36,339 bases of DNA from Chitinophagaceae bacterium (GTDB lineage: Bacteria; Bacteroidota; Bacteroidia; Chitinophagales; Chitinophagaceae): the NCBI GenBank assembly GCA_024643655.1, contig JAHEMM010000018.1:1-36339 (forward strand), read 5' to 3'. The translations under genes were made by a program, and so were the position numbers. Below are positions 21,738 to 31,388 of this stretch, piece after piece. The notes under the pieces were generated by a model. It made no database searches. It had not been told where the DNA came from and saw nothing but the letters and a program-made list of their open reading frames with translations. Position 1 is the stretch's first letter. Every line of letters starts with the position of its first letter.

Positions 21738-23474
21738 TTAGTTCTTACGAAGATTTGGATGCGGAGGCTCAACTCTGTTTGGCCCATCTTCTCCTTCTGC
21801 AGCTGCACGAAGATCAACAGTATTGCAATCACCACCAGACTGACCATAATTGAAGATAAAGCGATCAGCACTAACACCTTCTTTATCTACCATGTGGTTA
21901 ATAACTGCATTTACATGATCCCAGCTCAATTGCTGCTCTTTCTTATTAGAAGAGCAATATCCTACTACTACTACTTTACAACCTGGATTATTGCGCAATT
22001 TAGCAGCAACAGTTGCAAGTACAGCTTTTGCATCATCTGATAGTTTATTACTCTTGAAAGAAACACTTGGTAATGCACCCATTAATTCAGCACAAGTTTT
22101 TGGAGGAGGTAAAGTGCCTGCACAATCATCAGGGCAAGGACATGTACCAACACCATCAGCATCAACTGGTTGACAATAAGTTGGAGTAATCAATTGCTTA
22201 TCCTTACAATCAGGAATACCATCACCATCAGTATCTTTTGTTACACCATGGCTATCTACCGGACATCCTGCAGGAGTTTGTTCCTGATCGAACTGATCAG
22301 TAACACCATCTCCATCACTATCAGGCAAAACAGGCTTTGGTAAACGCATTAAACGAGGATTGCGAATTTCGCTGTATGCATAATCCAGTGGGTTAAGCCA
22401 CCATAAAGGTTCAACAGACTTCGCTCCAAGATTTATATTTAAACCAATACTTGTATAATTATAAGAGTCGTAATCACGAGTAAGGGTAGCGTCACCCCAT
22501 GCATGCTCCTGCCAACGCTGACCATCTAATAAGTCATCCTTGATGAAGGTCCAACGGTTTTCAAGTGCTAAATTTAATCTATTACTTAATTTGAAGGCAA
22601 TTCCGGCACCAAGTGTACCAGAAGGCTTAAATGTCTTTCCAAATAATTTTGGACGACGAGCACCCTGATTTTCAGCCGGTGTTTCATACGTGTCATCCAT
22701 CAATGCTTTTAATGCATCGTATGTATCTTTTCTCTTTTTGTATTCATTATTTGGTGAAATACTGGCAAAATTATATTTCTGATTTTGGCCAGCACCTTCA
22801 TTTAAGGCATTAACTTTTGTGTCGTAAACAGTTCCACCAATTCCGGCAAATCCATAGAAATTAAAACCGGTCTTTGATTTATGAAAACGGATATTATTTA
22901 AAGTAACTACACCTTGTAAAGAAAGGTCTTGCACTTTTGTTTTATAATTATAGTAAACTTGCTCTATTGGTGTTGATCTTGGTAATCCAAAATTGGAGAA
23001 CTGAGAGGAAGATAAAATAATCGGCTGACCAACCGCAGTATTAGTAGCTGCTACTGGTGCAGAATAAGACGTTGCAGCTGATCCATTATTGGCCCATGCT
23101 GAGTTTTTGGCAAAATTACCAGATGAAGTAAAGTCCATTCCTTTACCAATTCCATACAAATACTCTAAACGCATGGAGAAGATATATCCAAAAGCTTTTC
23201 TTACATGCAGACCAAAGCCCGGAGAAAATACTTTTGCTGGAATATCACCACTAACTTGAAATAAACCGCCCTTTATACCAATTTCCCACTGATTGCGGGG
23301 TTTTGCAGGGAAATTATATGTTCCGTTTAAAAACTCACTATGCTGAGGCATTCTTTTGTCCGGAACCAGAGAAGAATCTTTCACATCATAACTGGATCCA
23401 ACACGTTGCGAGATACCAGAAGACGCTAGCAGACAGAACACACCTGCCAATAATAATAATTTTTTACTTGCCAT
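21738..23474 (-). CDS. OmpA-like outer membrane protein with calcium-type TSP3 repeats
   Basis: 578 residues. A signal peptide (about 1-22) is followed by a beta-barrel-like region (about 60-360; NQWEIGIKGGLFQVSGD through SIGLNINLGA), aspartate-rich thrombospondin type 3 repeats at about 383-425 (DSDGDGVTDQFD, DTDGDGIPDCKD), and an OmpA-like domain at about 455-555. In that last domain the two residues that bind diaminopimelate in classical OmpA are absent: G505-Y-C-S508 replaces GHTD, and H520 stands where the Arg of the LSxxRA motif lies. It may therefore not anchor to peptidoglycan in the usual way. It is monocistronic, with its own promoter and terminator, as fits an abundant envelope protein. 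Confidence 0.85.
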   Translation of the reverse strand: MASKKLLLLAGVFCLLASSGISQRVGSSYDVKDSSLVPDKRMPQHSEFLNGTYNFPAKPRNQWEIGIKGGLFQVSGDIPAKVFSPGFGLHVRKAFGYIFSMRLEYLYGIGKGMDFTSSGNFAKNSAWANNGSAATSYSAPVAATNTAVGQPIILSSSQFSNFGLPRSTPIEQVYYNYKTKVQDLSLQGVVTLNNIRFHKSKTGFNFYGFAGIGGTVYDTKVNALNEGAGQNQKYNFASISPNNEYKKRKDTYDALKALMDDTYETPAENQGARRPKLFGKTFKPSGTLGAGIAFKLSNRLNLALENRWTFIKDDLLDGQRWQEHAWGDATLTRDYDSYNYTSIGLNINLGAKSVEPLWWLNPLDYAYSEIRNPRLMRLPKPVLPDSDGDGVTDQFDQEQTPAGCPVDSHGVTKDTDGDGIPDCKDKQLITPTYCQPVDADGVGTCPCPDDCAGTLPPPKTCAELMGALPSVSFKSNKLSDDAKAVLATVAAKLRNNPGCKVVVVGYCSSNKKEQQLSWDHVNAVINHMVDKEGVSADRFIFNYGQSGGDCNTVDLRAAAEGEDGPNRVEPPHPNLRKN

Positions 23475-23514
23475 AACTAAGGATTAAGATTTGAAACAAT
23501 GTCCAATTAATACG

Positions 23515-23544
23515 CAAAAATAGTTGTTGAGAGTTAATTACCAA
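23515..23544 (-). promoter_or_regulatory. Full Bacteroidetes promoter of the OmpA-like gene
   Basis: On the minus strand TTG (23542-23544), 19 bases, then TATTTTTG (23515-23522): both elements and the spacing match the consensus. The start of transcription near 23508 gives a leader of about 35 bases. Confidence 0.7.
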
Positions 23545-23667
23545 ATTTTTATGTTAAAAATTTGAGTTCTATGTGTATTATTTTTCAGTTACTTATTCAA
23601 TTTTGCGTAGTATTTTAATACATCAACCTGCAATTGTTTTTTTGCCCGTAAATTGCCGAACTGAAAA

Positions 23668-24630
23668 ATGAATCTTCCTACTAACTTAATAAGTAACGAA
23701 CTCAAGGTATTTGAAACCCGCTTTAAAGAGGCCATGCAGGGCAAAGACTCCCGTTTGGATAGGATTCTACGTTATGTTGTAAAAAGAAAAGGCAAGCAAT
23801 TACGACCAATGTTTGTTCTTCTTTCAGCCAAACTTTGTGGCGAAATTAATGAACCGGCCTATCGAGCAGCATCGCTTGTAGAACTTTTGCATACTGCAAC
23901 ATTAATTCATGACGATGTTGTTGACGATTCATTAGAAAGAAGAGGTTTTTTTTCAACTTTTGCACTTTGGAAAGCTAAAGCAAACATTTTATTAGGTGAT
24001 TACCTACTTGCAAAAGGACTTTTATTATCGCTTGATAATAATGATTTTCGTGTTTTGCATATCCTTTCAGACGCAGTCAGGAAAATGAGTGAAGGAGAGT
24101 TGTTGCAAATGCAAAAAGCAAGAACCTTAAATTTAGATGAAGATATTTATTTCGACATAATAAAAAGCAAGACAGCTTCTTTACTTGCTTCGGCTTGTGC
24201 TGCTGGAGCCTGGAGTGCTAGTCAAGATGAGGATAATACTGAAAAAATGAGGTTGTTTGGTGAAAAAACCGGAATGGCTTTTCAAATCAAAGATGACCTT
24301 TTTGATTATACAAGTGAAAATATTGGGAAACCTACTGGGAACGATATAAAAGAAAAAAAACTAACATTACCGCTTATATATACCTTAAATAATACCGATA
24401 AATCCATCAGAAGAAAAATCATTTACATTGTAAAAAACAATAATACGGATAAGAAAAAAGTTCAATGGGTTATTGAACAGGTTGAAAAATTTGGGGGAAT
24501 TGCATACGCAAATGAAAAAATGATCAAATTCAAAAATGAAGCCTTGGAAATATTACATCAATTTCCCGAAAGCAATGTAAGACAGGGGTTAGAAGATATG
24601 GTGCTTTATGTAACTGACAGAAAATATTAA
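23668..24630 (+). CDS. Trans polyprenyl diphosphate synthase (octaprenyl diphosphate synthase type)
   Basis: 320 residues. The first aspartate-rich motif is D82-D-V-V-D86-D (LIHDDVVDDS) and the second is D210-D-L-F-D214 (IKDDLFDY), both complete for Mg-pyrophosphate binding. GKQLRP (42-47) and LLGDYLLAKG are also conserved. The enzyme extends farnesyl or geranylgeranyl diphosphate with isopentenyl diphosphate, most likely to make the side chain of menaquinone, whose ring is made through mqnB and mqnD in this window. The residues before the first motif do not allow a reliable chain length. recJ follows after 13 bases, so they form an operon. Confidence 0.9.
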   Translation: MNLPTNLISNELKVFETRFKEAMQGKDSRLDRILRYVVKRKGKQLRPMFVLLSAKLCGEINEPAYRAASLVELLHTATLIHDDVVDDSLERRGFFSTFALWKAKANILLGDYLLAKGLLLSLDNNDFRVLHILSDAVRKMSEGELLQMQKARTLNLDEDIYFDIIKSKTASLLASACAAGAWSASQDEDNTEKMRLFGEKTGMAFQIKDDLFDYTSENIGKPTGNDIKEKKLTLPLIYTLNNTDKSIRRKIIYIVKNNNTDKKKVQWVIEQVEKFGGIAYANEKMIKFKNEALEILHQFPESNVRQGLEDMVLYVTDRKY

Positions 24631-24643
24631 TTGCCTACATCTA

Positions 24644-26362
24644 ATGGAAAAAAGATGGAAAATAGCAGGGGCTGAAAAATCAGAAGTGACCACACTAGCT
24701 GAAACCTTAAAAGTGTCATCCGCACTTTGTAAAATATTAGTACAACGTGGAATTAAAAATTATAATGATGCAAAAGATTTTTTTCGTCCCCAATTAGCAG
24801 ATTTACATAGTCCATGGCTGATGAAAGATATGGATAAGGCCGTGGACAGAGTTAATTATGCTATAACAAATAAAGAAAAAATTTTAGTTTATGGTGATTA
24901 TGATGTAGATGGTACAACAGCCGTTTCTTCTATGTATCAGTTTCTTAAAAAAATACATAGTAACCTCGATTTTTATATTCCGCATAGATATAGAGAAGGG
25001 TATGGAGTAAGCAAAACAGGTATTGACTTTGCCAAAGAAAATGGATTTACATTAATCATTTCGTTGGATTGCGGTATAAAATCATTTGAACTGATAACTT
25101 ATGCAAAAGAAATAGGTGTAGAATTTATTGTTTGTGACCATCATCTGCCTGATGAAATATTACCACCCGCTGTGGCAATTTTAAACCCCAAACAAATTGA
25201 TTGCAACTATCCTTATAAAGAGTTGTGTGGCTGTGGTGTTGGGTTTAAATTAATTTCAGCATTAGCAGAAAAATTAAATCTGCCTGCCAACACAGCATTT
25301 GAATACCTGGATCTGCTTGCTATTGCTATTGCTGCAGATATTGTACCCATGACCGGAGAGAACAGAATTTTAGCTTTTCACGGGTTAATCAAAGCAAATA
25401 AAAATCCAAATTTTGGAATAAAAGCACTTTCGAAATTAAGCGGGATTACAAAAGAGTTACATATAACCAATCTCGTTTTTATGATTGCCCCCCGAGTAAA
25501 TGCAGCAGGCAGAATGGATGAGGCTACCAAAGCTGTTCAAATGTTTGTAGCAACTACCGAAGAAGAAGCAATAAACTTTGCTCAACAATTGCACAGTGAC
25601 AATACTGATAGAAAAGAGGCTGATAAAGCAATTACTGAAGAAGCGCTTATACTTATTAATGAAAATAAAGAGTGGCTTAACCGAAAATCAACTTTGGTTT
25701 TCAAACCTCATTGGCATAAAGGAGTAATAGGCATTGTTGCGTCAAGATTAATTGAACATCATTATAAACCAACAATCGTTTTAACACAATCAGGTGATAT
25801 AGCAGCAGGAAGTGCAAGAAGTGTCCCGGGTTTTAATTTGTATGAAGCTATACATGCTTGTAGAGAACACTTGATTGGCTATGGAGGACATTTTGCTGCT
25901 GCAGGAATGACATTAGCAATTGATCAGGTTGATACATTCCGGGAAAAATTCGAATCGATTGTTGCAGCAACTATTTCACCTGACTTACTAATACCTGAGA
26001 TAAATATTGATGCTGAGATTTCATTTAAAGAAATCAAGCAATCTTTTTTTGATGTTATTTCTCAGATGGAACCTTTTGGACCTGAAAATCTTCGCCCTGT
26101 TTTTGTTACAAGAAATGTTACCGATACAGGATGGTCGAAAATTGTAAAAGAAGATCACATTCGTTTTTCGCTCATTCAAGATAATGTTACACTGACAGGT
26201 ATTGGATTTGGAATGGCTGATAAATTTTATTTACTTCAGAATGATAACCCAATAGACATAGTTTATACAATTGATGAAAATGAATGGCAAGACAAAAAAT
26301 CATTACAAATTAGAATGATTGATTTAAAAGAGACCAAAAAATTAAAACATTCGAACTCGTAA
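24644..26362 (+). CDS. recJ: Single-stranded-DNA-specific exonuclease RecJ
   Basis: 572 residues, normal for RecJ. The DHH domain contains YGDYDVDG (D85, D87, D89), the LDCG aspartate D142 and the D165-H-H167 motif, which bind the two metal ions. VNAAGRMDEA and the DHHA1 signature GGHFAAAGMTL follow, and the C-terminal OB-fold (about 450-560) binds single-stranded DNA. RecJ degrades DNA 5' to 3' in recombination, mismatch and excision repair. It is transcribed with the polyprenyl synthase gene 13 bases upstream. No terminator was clear after it; the next gene has its own -7 box. Confidence 0.95.
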   Translation: MEKRWKIAGAEKSEVTTLAETLKVSSALCKILVQRGIKNYNDAKDFFRPQLADLHSPWLMKDMDKAVDRVNYAITNKEKILVYGDYDVDGTTAVSSMYQFLKKIHSNLDFYIPHRYREGYGVSKTGIDFAKENGFTLIISLDCGIKSFELITYAKEIGVEFIVCDHHLPDEILPPAVAILNPKQIDCNYPYKELCGCGVGFKLISALAEKLNLPANTAFEYLDLLAIAIAADIVPMTGENRILAFHGLIKANKNPNFGIKALSKLSGITKELHITNLVFMIAPRVNAAGRMDEATKAVQMFVATTEEEAINFAQQLHSDNTDRKEADKAITEEALILINENKEWLNRKSTLVFKPHWHKGVIGIVASRLIEHHYKPTIVLTQSGDIAAGSARSVPGFNLYEAIHACREHLIGYGGHFAAAGMTLAIDQVDTFREKFESIVAATISPDLLIPEINIDAEISFKEIKQSFFDVISQMEPFGPENLRPVFVTRNVTDTGWSKIVKEDHIRFSLIQDNVTLTGIGFGMADKFYLLQNDNPIDIVYTIDENEWQDKKSLQIRMIDLKETKKLKHSNS

Positions 26363-26419
26363 ATCTACGATGTTAATAAAAATATTATTTCAGGAAAATA
26401 AATGAATACTTATAAACCC

Positions 26420-26427
26420 TACATTTG
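26420..26427 (+). promoter_or_regulatory. Predicted -7 box of the giant secreted nuclease gene
   Basis: TACATTTG matches TAnnTTTG and lies 67 bases before the ATG. No TTG is found at the normal -33 distance. Confidence 0.45.
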
Positions 26428-26494
26428 GCCTTCCAAAAAATCCTCCGATTAATCAGATTATTTTAATCACTTTTTTCAAAAAACTGCTTTTTTA

Positions 26495-29400
26495 ATGAGA
26501 AAAATTTTACTTCAACTATTGTTGTCATTTATTTTTTTGACAATAATTAACCAATCAGCTTCTACACAAATTGTTATCAGTCAGGTATATGGCGGAGGCG
26601 GAAACACAGGAGCTACATATACAAATGATTTTATAGAATTATTTAATCGAGGAAACAGCCCTGTAAATATTACTGGTTGGTCAGTTCAATATGCATCATC
26701 AACTGGAACAAGCTGGCAAAAAACTGATTTGTCTGGAACTATACAACCGGGCCAATATTTTTTAGTACAAGAAGCACAAGGCTCGGGAGGCACAACACCA
26801 CTTCCTACTCCTAATGCAACTGGAACAATAGCAATGAGTGGAACTAATGGAAAAGTTGCTTTAGTCAACTCTAATACACTATTAACAGGCAGTTGTCCTA
26901 CAATTGGTATAATTGATTTTGTAGGATTTGGTTCAGCAAATTGTTTCGAAGGAACTGGTGCAACCTCTGTTCTAACTAATACAACTGCTGCTATAAGAAA
27001 TGGAAACGGTTGTACAGATACAAATAACAATTCAGCTGACTTTTCTATCAGTGCTCCAACTCCTCGAAATTCAGCATCACCCTTAAGTCCTTGTTCAGGA
27101 CCTCCAGTTGTTTCAGTATCTGTAACTGCAGGTACAGATGCAGAAGAATCTGGAACAAACGGCACTTTTAATTTAAACCTTACAGGAGGTATTGCTCCGG
27201 TTGGGGGAATTACTGTTAACTATACTTTGACTGGTTCTGCTACCATAATTGCAGATTATACTGATCCTCAGACAGGATCAATTACGATTCCTCAGGGCAG
27301 TACCACAGCTACTATCACTTTAAATGTTATTGATGATATAGATATTGAAGGAAATGAAACTATTGAAATAACAATCAATTCGGCAACTAGTCCTGTTATT
27401 ATAGGAACATCATTTGCAACTATAAATATTATTGACAATGATTTTCCAGTTAATCCAAATATCTCTTTAGTCAATATCTATTCGCAGGATTTTAATTCTT
27501 TAGCAAGTAGTGGTACTTCTTCCGATCTACCTAATGGATGGCTTTTTTCAGAAACGGGTAGTAATTCAAATTTATTATATAATTCAGGTACAGGATCAAG
27601 TACAAGCGGAGATACGTACAGTTTTGGAGCAGCTTCAAATTCGGAGAGAGCCTTTGGAACTTTACTTTCCGGAAGTTTAACATCCACAATTGGTGCACAA
27701 ATTCAAAATAATTCAGGCACAATAATCACAAAACTTAAAATTTCATATACTGGCGAACAATGGCGCTTAGGTACTGCAGCAAGAACAGATAAATTGTCAT
27801 TTCAATATAGTTTGGATGCTACTGATCTTTCTAATGGAAACTGGACAGATGTAAATTCACTTGATTTTATTACACCCAATACAACAACCACGGGTGCAAA
27901 AGATGGCAATGCTATTGAGAATAAAACTGCATTAGTTTATACGATCCGGAATTTATCAATACCAAATGGAGCCGTGTTCAGGATACGTTGGGTAGATTTT
28001 AATGCTGCTGGTTCTGATGATGGATTGGCTGTTGATGATTTTACTATTGAAGCAAATCCTGTTGACTTAATTCCTCCAACAATTGTTTCTCTTTCTCCTG
28101 CAAATGGAGCGTCAAACCTACCAGTAAACATTACTGCTTCAATCCAGTTTAATGAAGAAGTTGTAAAAGGCACTGGCAACATCCGTATTAAAAGAATTTC
28201 TGATAACAGTATTTTCCAAACAATTGATATTAATGCAGCAGGTGTTTCAGTTTCTTCCACGCAATTGAATATTACATTAAGTAGTCTTGAAATTAATACC
28301 TCCTATTATCTTGAGTTAGATAATGGATCAATAACTGACTTGGATAACAATCCTTTTGCAGGAATAGCTGGCAATAGTACATGGGCATTTACAACTGGTA
28401 TCAATATTTATGTTGCCAATTTTAATACTTGTACAACAGGTATCAGTGATGGATTTACACAATACAGTGTTACCGGAGAATTAACCTGGGCTTGCACTGC
28501 TTTTGGGCATGATCCTAATGATGCAAGTGGACTGCTTTCTTTGGCGAATGGAGTACAAATGAATGGATTTGCCGGAGGTACAAATGTACCGAATGAGGAT
28601 TGGCTGATTTCTCCATCATTTAATCTTACCGGAACAAACTATCCTTTGTTATCATTCTGGAGCCGTACAGCATTTAATGGTTTGCCTTTACACCTGAAAG
28701 TTTCGACTGATTATATTAGTGGTGACCCAACTTTAGCTTCATGGACAGACATAAATGGAAAATTCCCAGGACAAACTTCCAATACATGGACTTTATCTCA
28801 AAATATTAATCTTGCAGCTTTCAAAGAATCAAATGTTCACTTTGCATTTGTTTATACTTCCTCTGATGATGATGGAGCCAGATGGACAATTGATGATATT
28901 AGTCTGGGTAATTCTCCTACTCCACCACCACCAAGTCTTACAGTAAGCACAACAGATATTCAGTTTGCTTATGTAGCCAACGGCGCTACTGCAACAAAAG
29001 CATTTTCTTTTACAGGAAATGATTTAATTGACAATGTTATGTTGAATGCGAACGGTGCATTTTCAATTTCAAAAGATGGTATTACATATAATAATGCCTT
29101 GCTTTATACTGTTGCAGAAGCAAATAATCTTTCTAAAACAGTTTATGTCAGATTCGCACCGACTCAGAGTAATCAAAATTTTACTGGCACTGTAACGGCA
29201 TCAACATCCAGCCTTTCTTCTATTGTTAATTTATTGGGAACCAGTATTGATCCTGTTACAACTCTGGAAGTTGTAAACTGGAATGTAGAATGGTTTGGAA
29301 GTACTTCATTAGGCCCGACAAATGACGCACAACAACAGGCAAATGTGCAGACAATACTTCAAAATATCGGAGCAGATATTTATGGCCTGGTAGAAGTTGT

Positions 29401-31093
29401 AGATGAAGCAAGACTTGCAAATGTTGTTGCAAATATGCCTGGTTATTCCTATGTGATCTGTAATTATGGATCTCATACAAACCCAACTGAAGCCGGTGCC
29501 AGTCCACTTTCTGAAGCACAAAAAGAAGCTTTCATTTATAAAACTGCTCTATTCAGCAACGTTACTACAACCCCATTACTGAGTGCGGGTATAAATACAG
29601 CTGCAGATCTAACGAATCCAAATTACAATTATTGGTCAAGTGGTAGATTCCCATTCATGTTAAGTGCAGATGTTACTTTGAATTGTGTAACTAAAAATGT
29701 AAAATTTGTTTTAGTTCATGCAAAAGCGAATACTTCACCTACCAATATTTCTTATGATAGAAGAAAGAATGGTGCTATTGCATTATATAATTTACTACAA
29801 AATCAATATGCTAATGATAATATTGTTATTCTGGGCGATTTCAATGATGATCTTGACCAGTCAATTACTGCAGGCTTTACAACTACATCATGGAATTCTT
29901 TCACTGATGATATTGTAAATTTTGATCCGGTTACATTACCGCTTAGTATAGCGGGTAAAAAATCAACAGTAAGCTATAATGATGTGATTGATCATGTAGT
30001 TATATCAAATGAGATGCATGACTATTATTTGGCATCCACTGCTAATATATTAAGCGATGTAACCAGTCTTGTTACAAACTACGGCTCTACAACTACGGAT
30101 CACTATCCGGTATTCAGCCGTTATAGATTTAGTAATAAGACAGCTCCAGTTGTTACAACATGCACCCCTACCGTTACTTTTTGTTCAGTTCCAGAAAAAA
30201 CATATACCATTCCTGCATTTATAGCAACGGATGACTGCGGAGATCTGGTTAATTATACATTCGCTATAACGGGTGCAACGATGAGAAATGGTTCTTCAAA
30301 TGACGCTTCGGGAACATTCAATAATGGAACAAGTGTTATCACCTGGACAGCGACAGATAGCTGGGGCAATTCTTCTACTTGTCAGACATCCGTTGTAATT
30401 AATGCAGTTCCATCTGTAACTATTCCAGATGCCTACGCATTACCATCCGGCACGTCGGCAAACACCGTTTATCTGGGCTATGCTCCTGCTTCTACTATTT
30501 CGTTAACGGCAGTAGCTAGTGGGGGTACTCCAGGGTACTCTTATAATTGGTCAAGCGGTTCAACAACAAGTTCAACTACTGTTGGTCCTTTTGTAACCAC
30601 TCCTTATACAGTAACCATTACGGATGCAAATTCATGTCAGGCAATTGCCAATAAAACTGTAACTGTTATGGACATTCGTGGTGGAAATAAACTGGATAAG
30701 GTTGTGATCTGCCATAAAGGAAGTTCACAAATTGTAGATGGTAATTCAATTATCGCACATCTTGCACATGGAGATATGTTAGGTGCCTGTCTATCAACTT
30801 CGAGATCGATTACAGAATCAAAAATTGTTGAAGAAATTATTGATAGCAAATTAGCCGTTAAGGTTCTACCTAACCCATCTACCGGATATTTTACCATTTT
30901 GATTCAATCTGCAAAAACAGATGAAAAAATAAATGTTAGGATAACAGATGTGAATGGAAGAACCATAGAGCAAAAGCAAAATCTTTTTGCAAATCAAACG
31001 CTTAAAGTAGGTTATACCTATCAGCCAGGTTTATATTTTGTAGAAATCACGCAGGGTAACGAAAAGTCACTTATGAAGCTTATTAAACTCTGA
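26495..31093 (+). CDS. Giant secreted lamin-tail / Calx-beta / endonuclease-exonuclease-phosphatase protein with type IX sorting tail
   Basis: 1532 residues, exported (signal about 1-24). Domains in order: lamin-tail domain (about 26-195, VISQVYGGGGNTG, FIELFNRG); Calx-beta (about 206-315); a domain of unclear type (about 326-520); Big_5 Ig-like (about 526-635, PPTIVSLSPANG); choice-of-anchor J (about 637-805, NEDWLISPSF); an Ig-like segment; the EEP nuclease domain (about 923-1210); HYR (about 1217-1305); an Ig-like segment with VICHKG near 1405; and a type IX sorting domain (1455-1532, VLPNPSTGYF through GLYFVEI). EEP residues are present: N930, E967, D1115 and N1117 (GDFNDD) and H1203 (TDHYPVF). 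The likely role is an extracellular DNase or phosphodiesterase, either cell-anchored or released. It is monocistronic and ends at a strong terminator. Confidence 0.85.
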   Translation: MRKILLQLLLSFIFLTIINQSASTQIVISQVYGGGGNTGATYTNDFIELFNRGNSPVNITGWSVQYASSTGTSWQKTDLSGTIQPGQYFLVQEAQGSGGTTPLPTPNATGTIAMSGTNGKVALVNSNTLLTGSCPTIGIIDFVGFGSANCFEGTGATSVLTNTTAAIRNGNGCTDTNNNSADFSISAPTPRNSASPLSPCSGPPVVSVSVTAGTDAEESGTNGTFNLNLTGGIAPVGGITVNYTLTGSATIIADYTDPQTGSITIPQGSTTATITLNVIDDIDIEGNETIEITINSATSPVIIGTSFATINIIDNDFPVNPNISLVNIYSQDFNSLASSGTSSDLPNGWLFSETGSNSNLLYNSGTGSSTSGDTYSFGAASNSERAFGTLLSGSLTSTIGAQIQNNSGTIITKLKISYTGEQWRLGTAARTDKLSFQYSLDATDLSNGNWTDVNSLDFITPNTTTTGAKDGNAIENKTALVYTIRNLSIPNGAVFRIRWVDFNAAGSDDGLAVDDFTIEANPVDLIPPTIVSLSPANGASNLPVNITASIQFNEEVVKGTGNIRIKRISDNSIFQTIDINAAGVSVSSTQLNITLSSLEINTSYYLELDNGSITDLDNNPFAGIAGNSTWAFTTGINIYVANFNTCTTGISDGFTQYSVTGELTWACTAFGHDPNDASGLLSLANGVQMNGFAGGTNVPNEDWLISPSFNLTGTNYPLLSFWSRTAFNGLPLHLKVSTDYISGDPTLASWTDINGKFPGQTSNTWTLSQNINLAAFKESNVHFAFVYTSSDDDGARWTIDDISLGNSPTPPPPSLTVSTTDIQFAYVANGATATKAFSFTGNDLIDNVMLNANGAFSISKDGITYNNALLYTVAEANNLSKTVYVRFAPTQSNQNFTGTVTASTSSLSSIVNLLGTSIDPVTTLEVVNWNVEWFGSTSLGPTNDAQQQANVQTILQNIGADIYGLVEVVDEARLANVVANMPGYSYVICNYGSHTNPTEAGASPLSEAQKEAFIYKTALFSNVTTTPLLSAGINTAADLTNPNYNYWSSGRFPFMLSADVTLNCVTKNVKFVLVHAKANTSPTNISYDRRKNGAIALYNLLQNQYANDNIVILGDFNDDLDQSITAGFTTTSWNSFTDDIVNFDPVTLPLSIAGKKSTVSYNDVIDHVVISNEMHDYYLASTANILSDVTSLVTNYGSTTTDHYPVFSRYRFSNKTAPVVTTCTPTVTFCSVPEKTYTIPAFIATDDCGDLVNYTFAITGATMRNGSSNDASGTFNNGTSVITWTATDSWGNSSTCQTSVVINAVPSVTIPDAYALPSGTSANTVYLGYAPASTISLTAVASGGTPGYSYNWSSGSTTSSTTVGPFVTTPYTVTITDANSCQAIANKTVTVMDIRGGNKLDKVVICHKGSSQIVDGNSIIAHLAHGDMLGACLSTSRSITESKIVEEIIDSKLAVKVLPNPSTGYFTILIQSAKTDEKINVRITDVNGRTIEQKQNLFANQTLKVGYTYQPGLYFVEITQGNEKSLMKLIKL

Positions 31094-31125
31094 CAATCTA
31101 ATAATCACTAAATTGTTTAAATACA

Positions 31126-31159
31126 AAAACAACCCCGGTAATCACTGGGGTTGTTTTTT
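31126..31159 (+). terminator. Intrinsic terminator of the giant secreted nuclease gene
   Basis: AAAACAACCCC (31126-31136) pairs with GGGGTTGTTTT (31147-31157) around a 10-base loop, continuing into further T. It starts 32 bases after the stop codon. Confidence 0.85.
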
Positions 31160-31263
31160 ATATTATAATACTTAATCATGTCTTAATCTTTTAAATACCA
31201 ATTAGTTAGTCATTCAAACGGCATTTTTTTAGTATATTTTATAGATTAAAAAAATACCTTTCA

Positions 31264-31299
31264 TTGCTTTTTAATGCTGGCCTATTTCCCCTATCTTTG
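31264..31299 (+). promoter_or_regulatory. Promoter of the S6-S18-L9 operon
   Basis: TATCTTTG (31292-31299) is a full -7 match, followed by CCGCC as at the PTPS promoter. A TTG at 31264-31266 is 25 bases away, slightly more than usual. Confidence 0.6.
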
Positions 31300-31304
31300 C
31301 CGCC

Positions 31305-31388
31305 CCAAATCTGTGTTCGCAGATTCTTTTCCGATTAATCGGGACTGTCCAATGGGATAAATCGAATTTTTAAACTTAAAAAAGTAAA
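31305..31388 (+). promoter_or_regulatory. Structured leader of the rpsF operon, possible S6:S18 autoregulatory site
   Basis: Two hairpins lie in the leader of about 85 bases: AATCTG/CAGATT (31309-31326) and the palindrome CCGATTAATCGG (31331-31342). Many bacteria carry an S6:S18-binding structure with an exposed CCG ahead of rpsF; the second hairpin holds a CCG, but I could not fold the region, so the assignment is tentative. Confidence 0.35.

Noticed and set aside
26686-27165. 159-residue frame antisense to the giant nuclease gene, and similar antisense frames near 28000, 29300 and 30700
   Set aside because: They mirror Thr/Ser/Gly-rich coding sequence of a well-supported gene; no motif, promoter or start context supports them.
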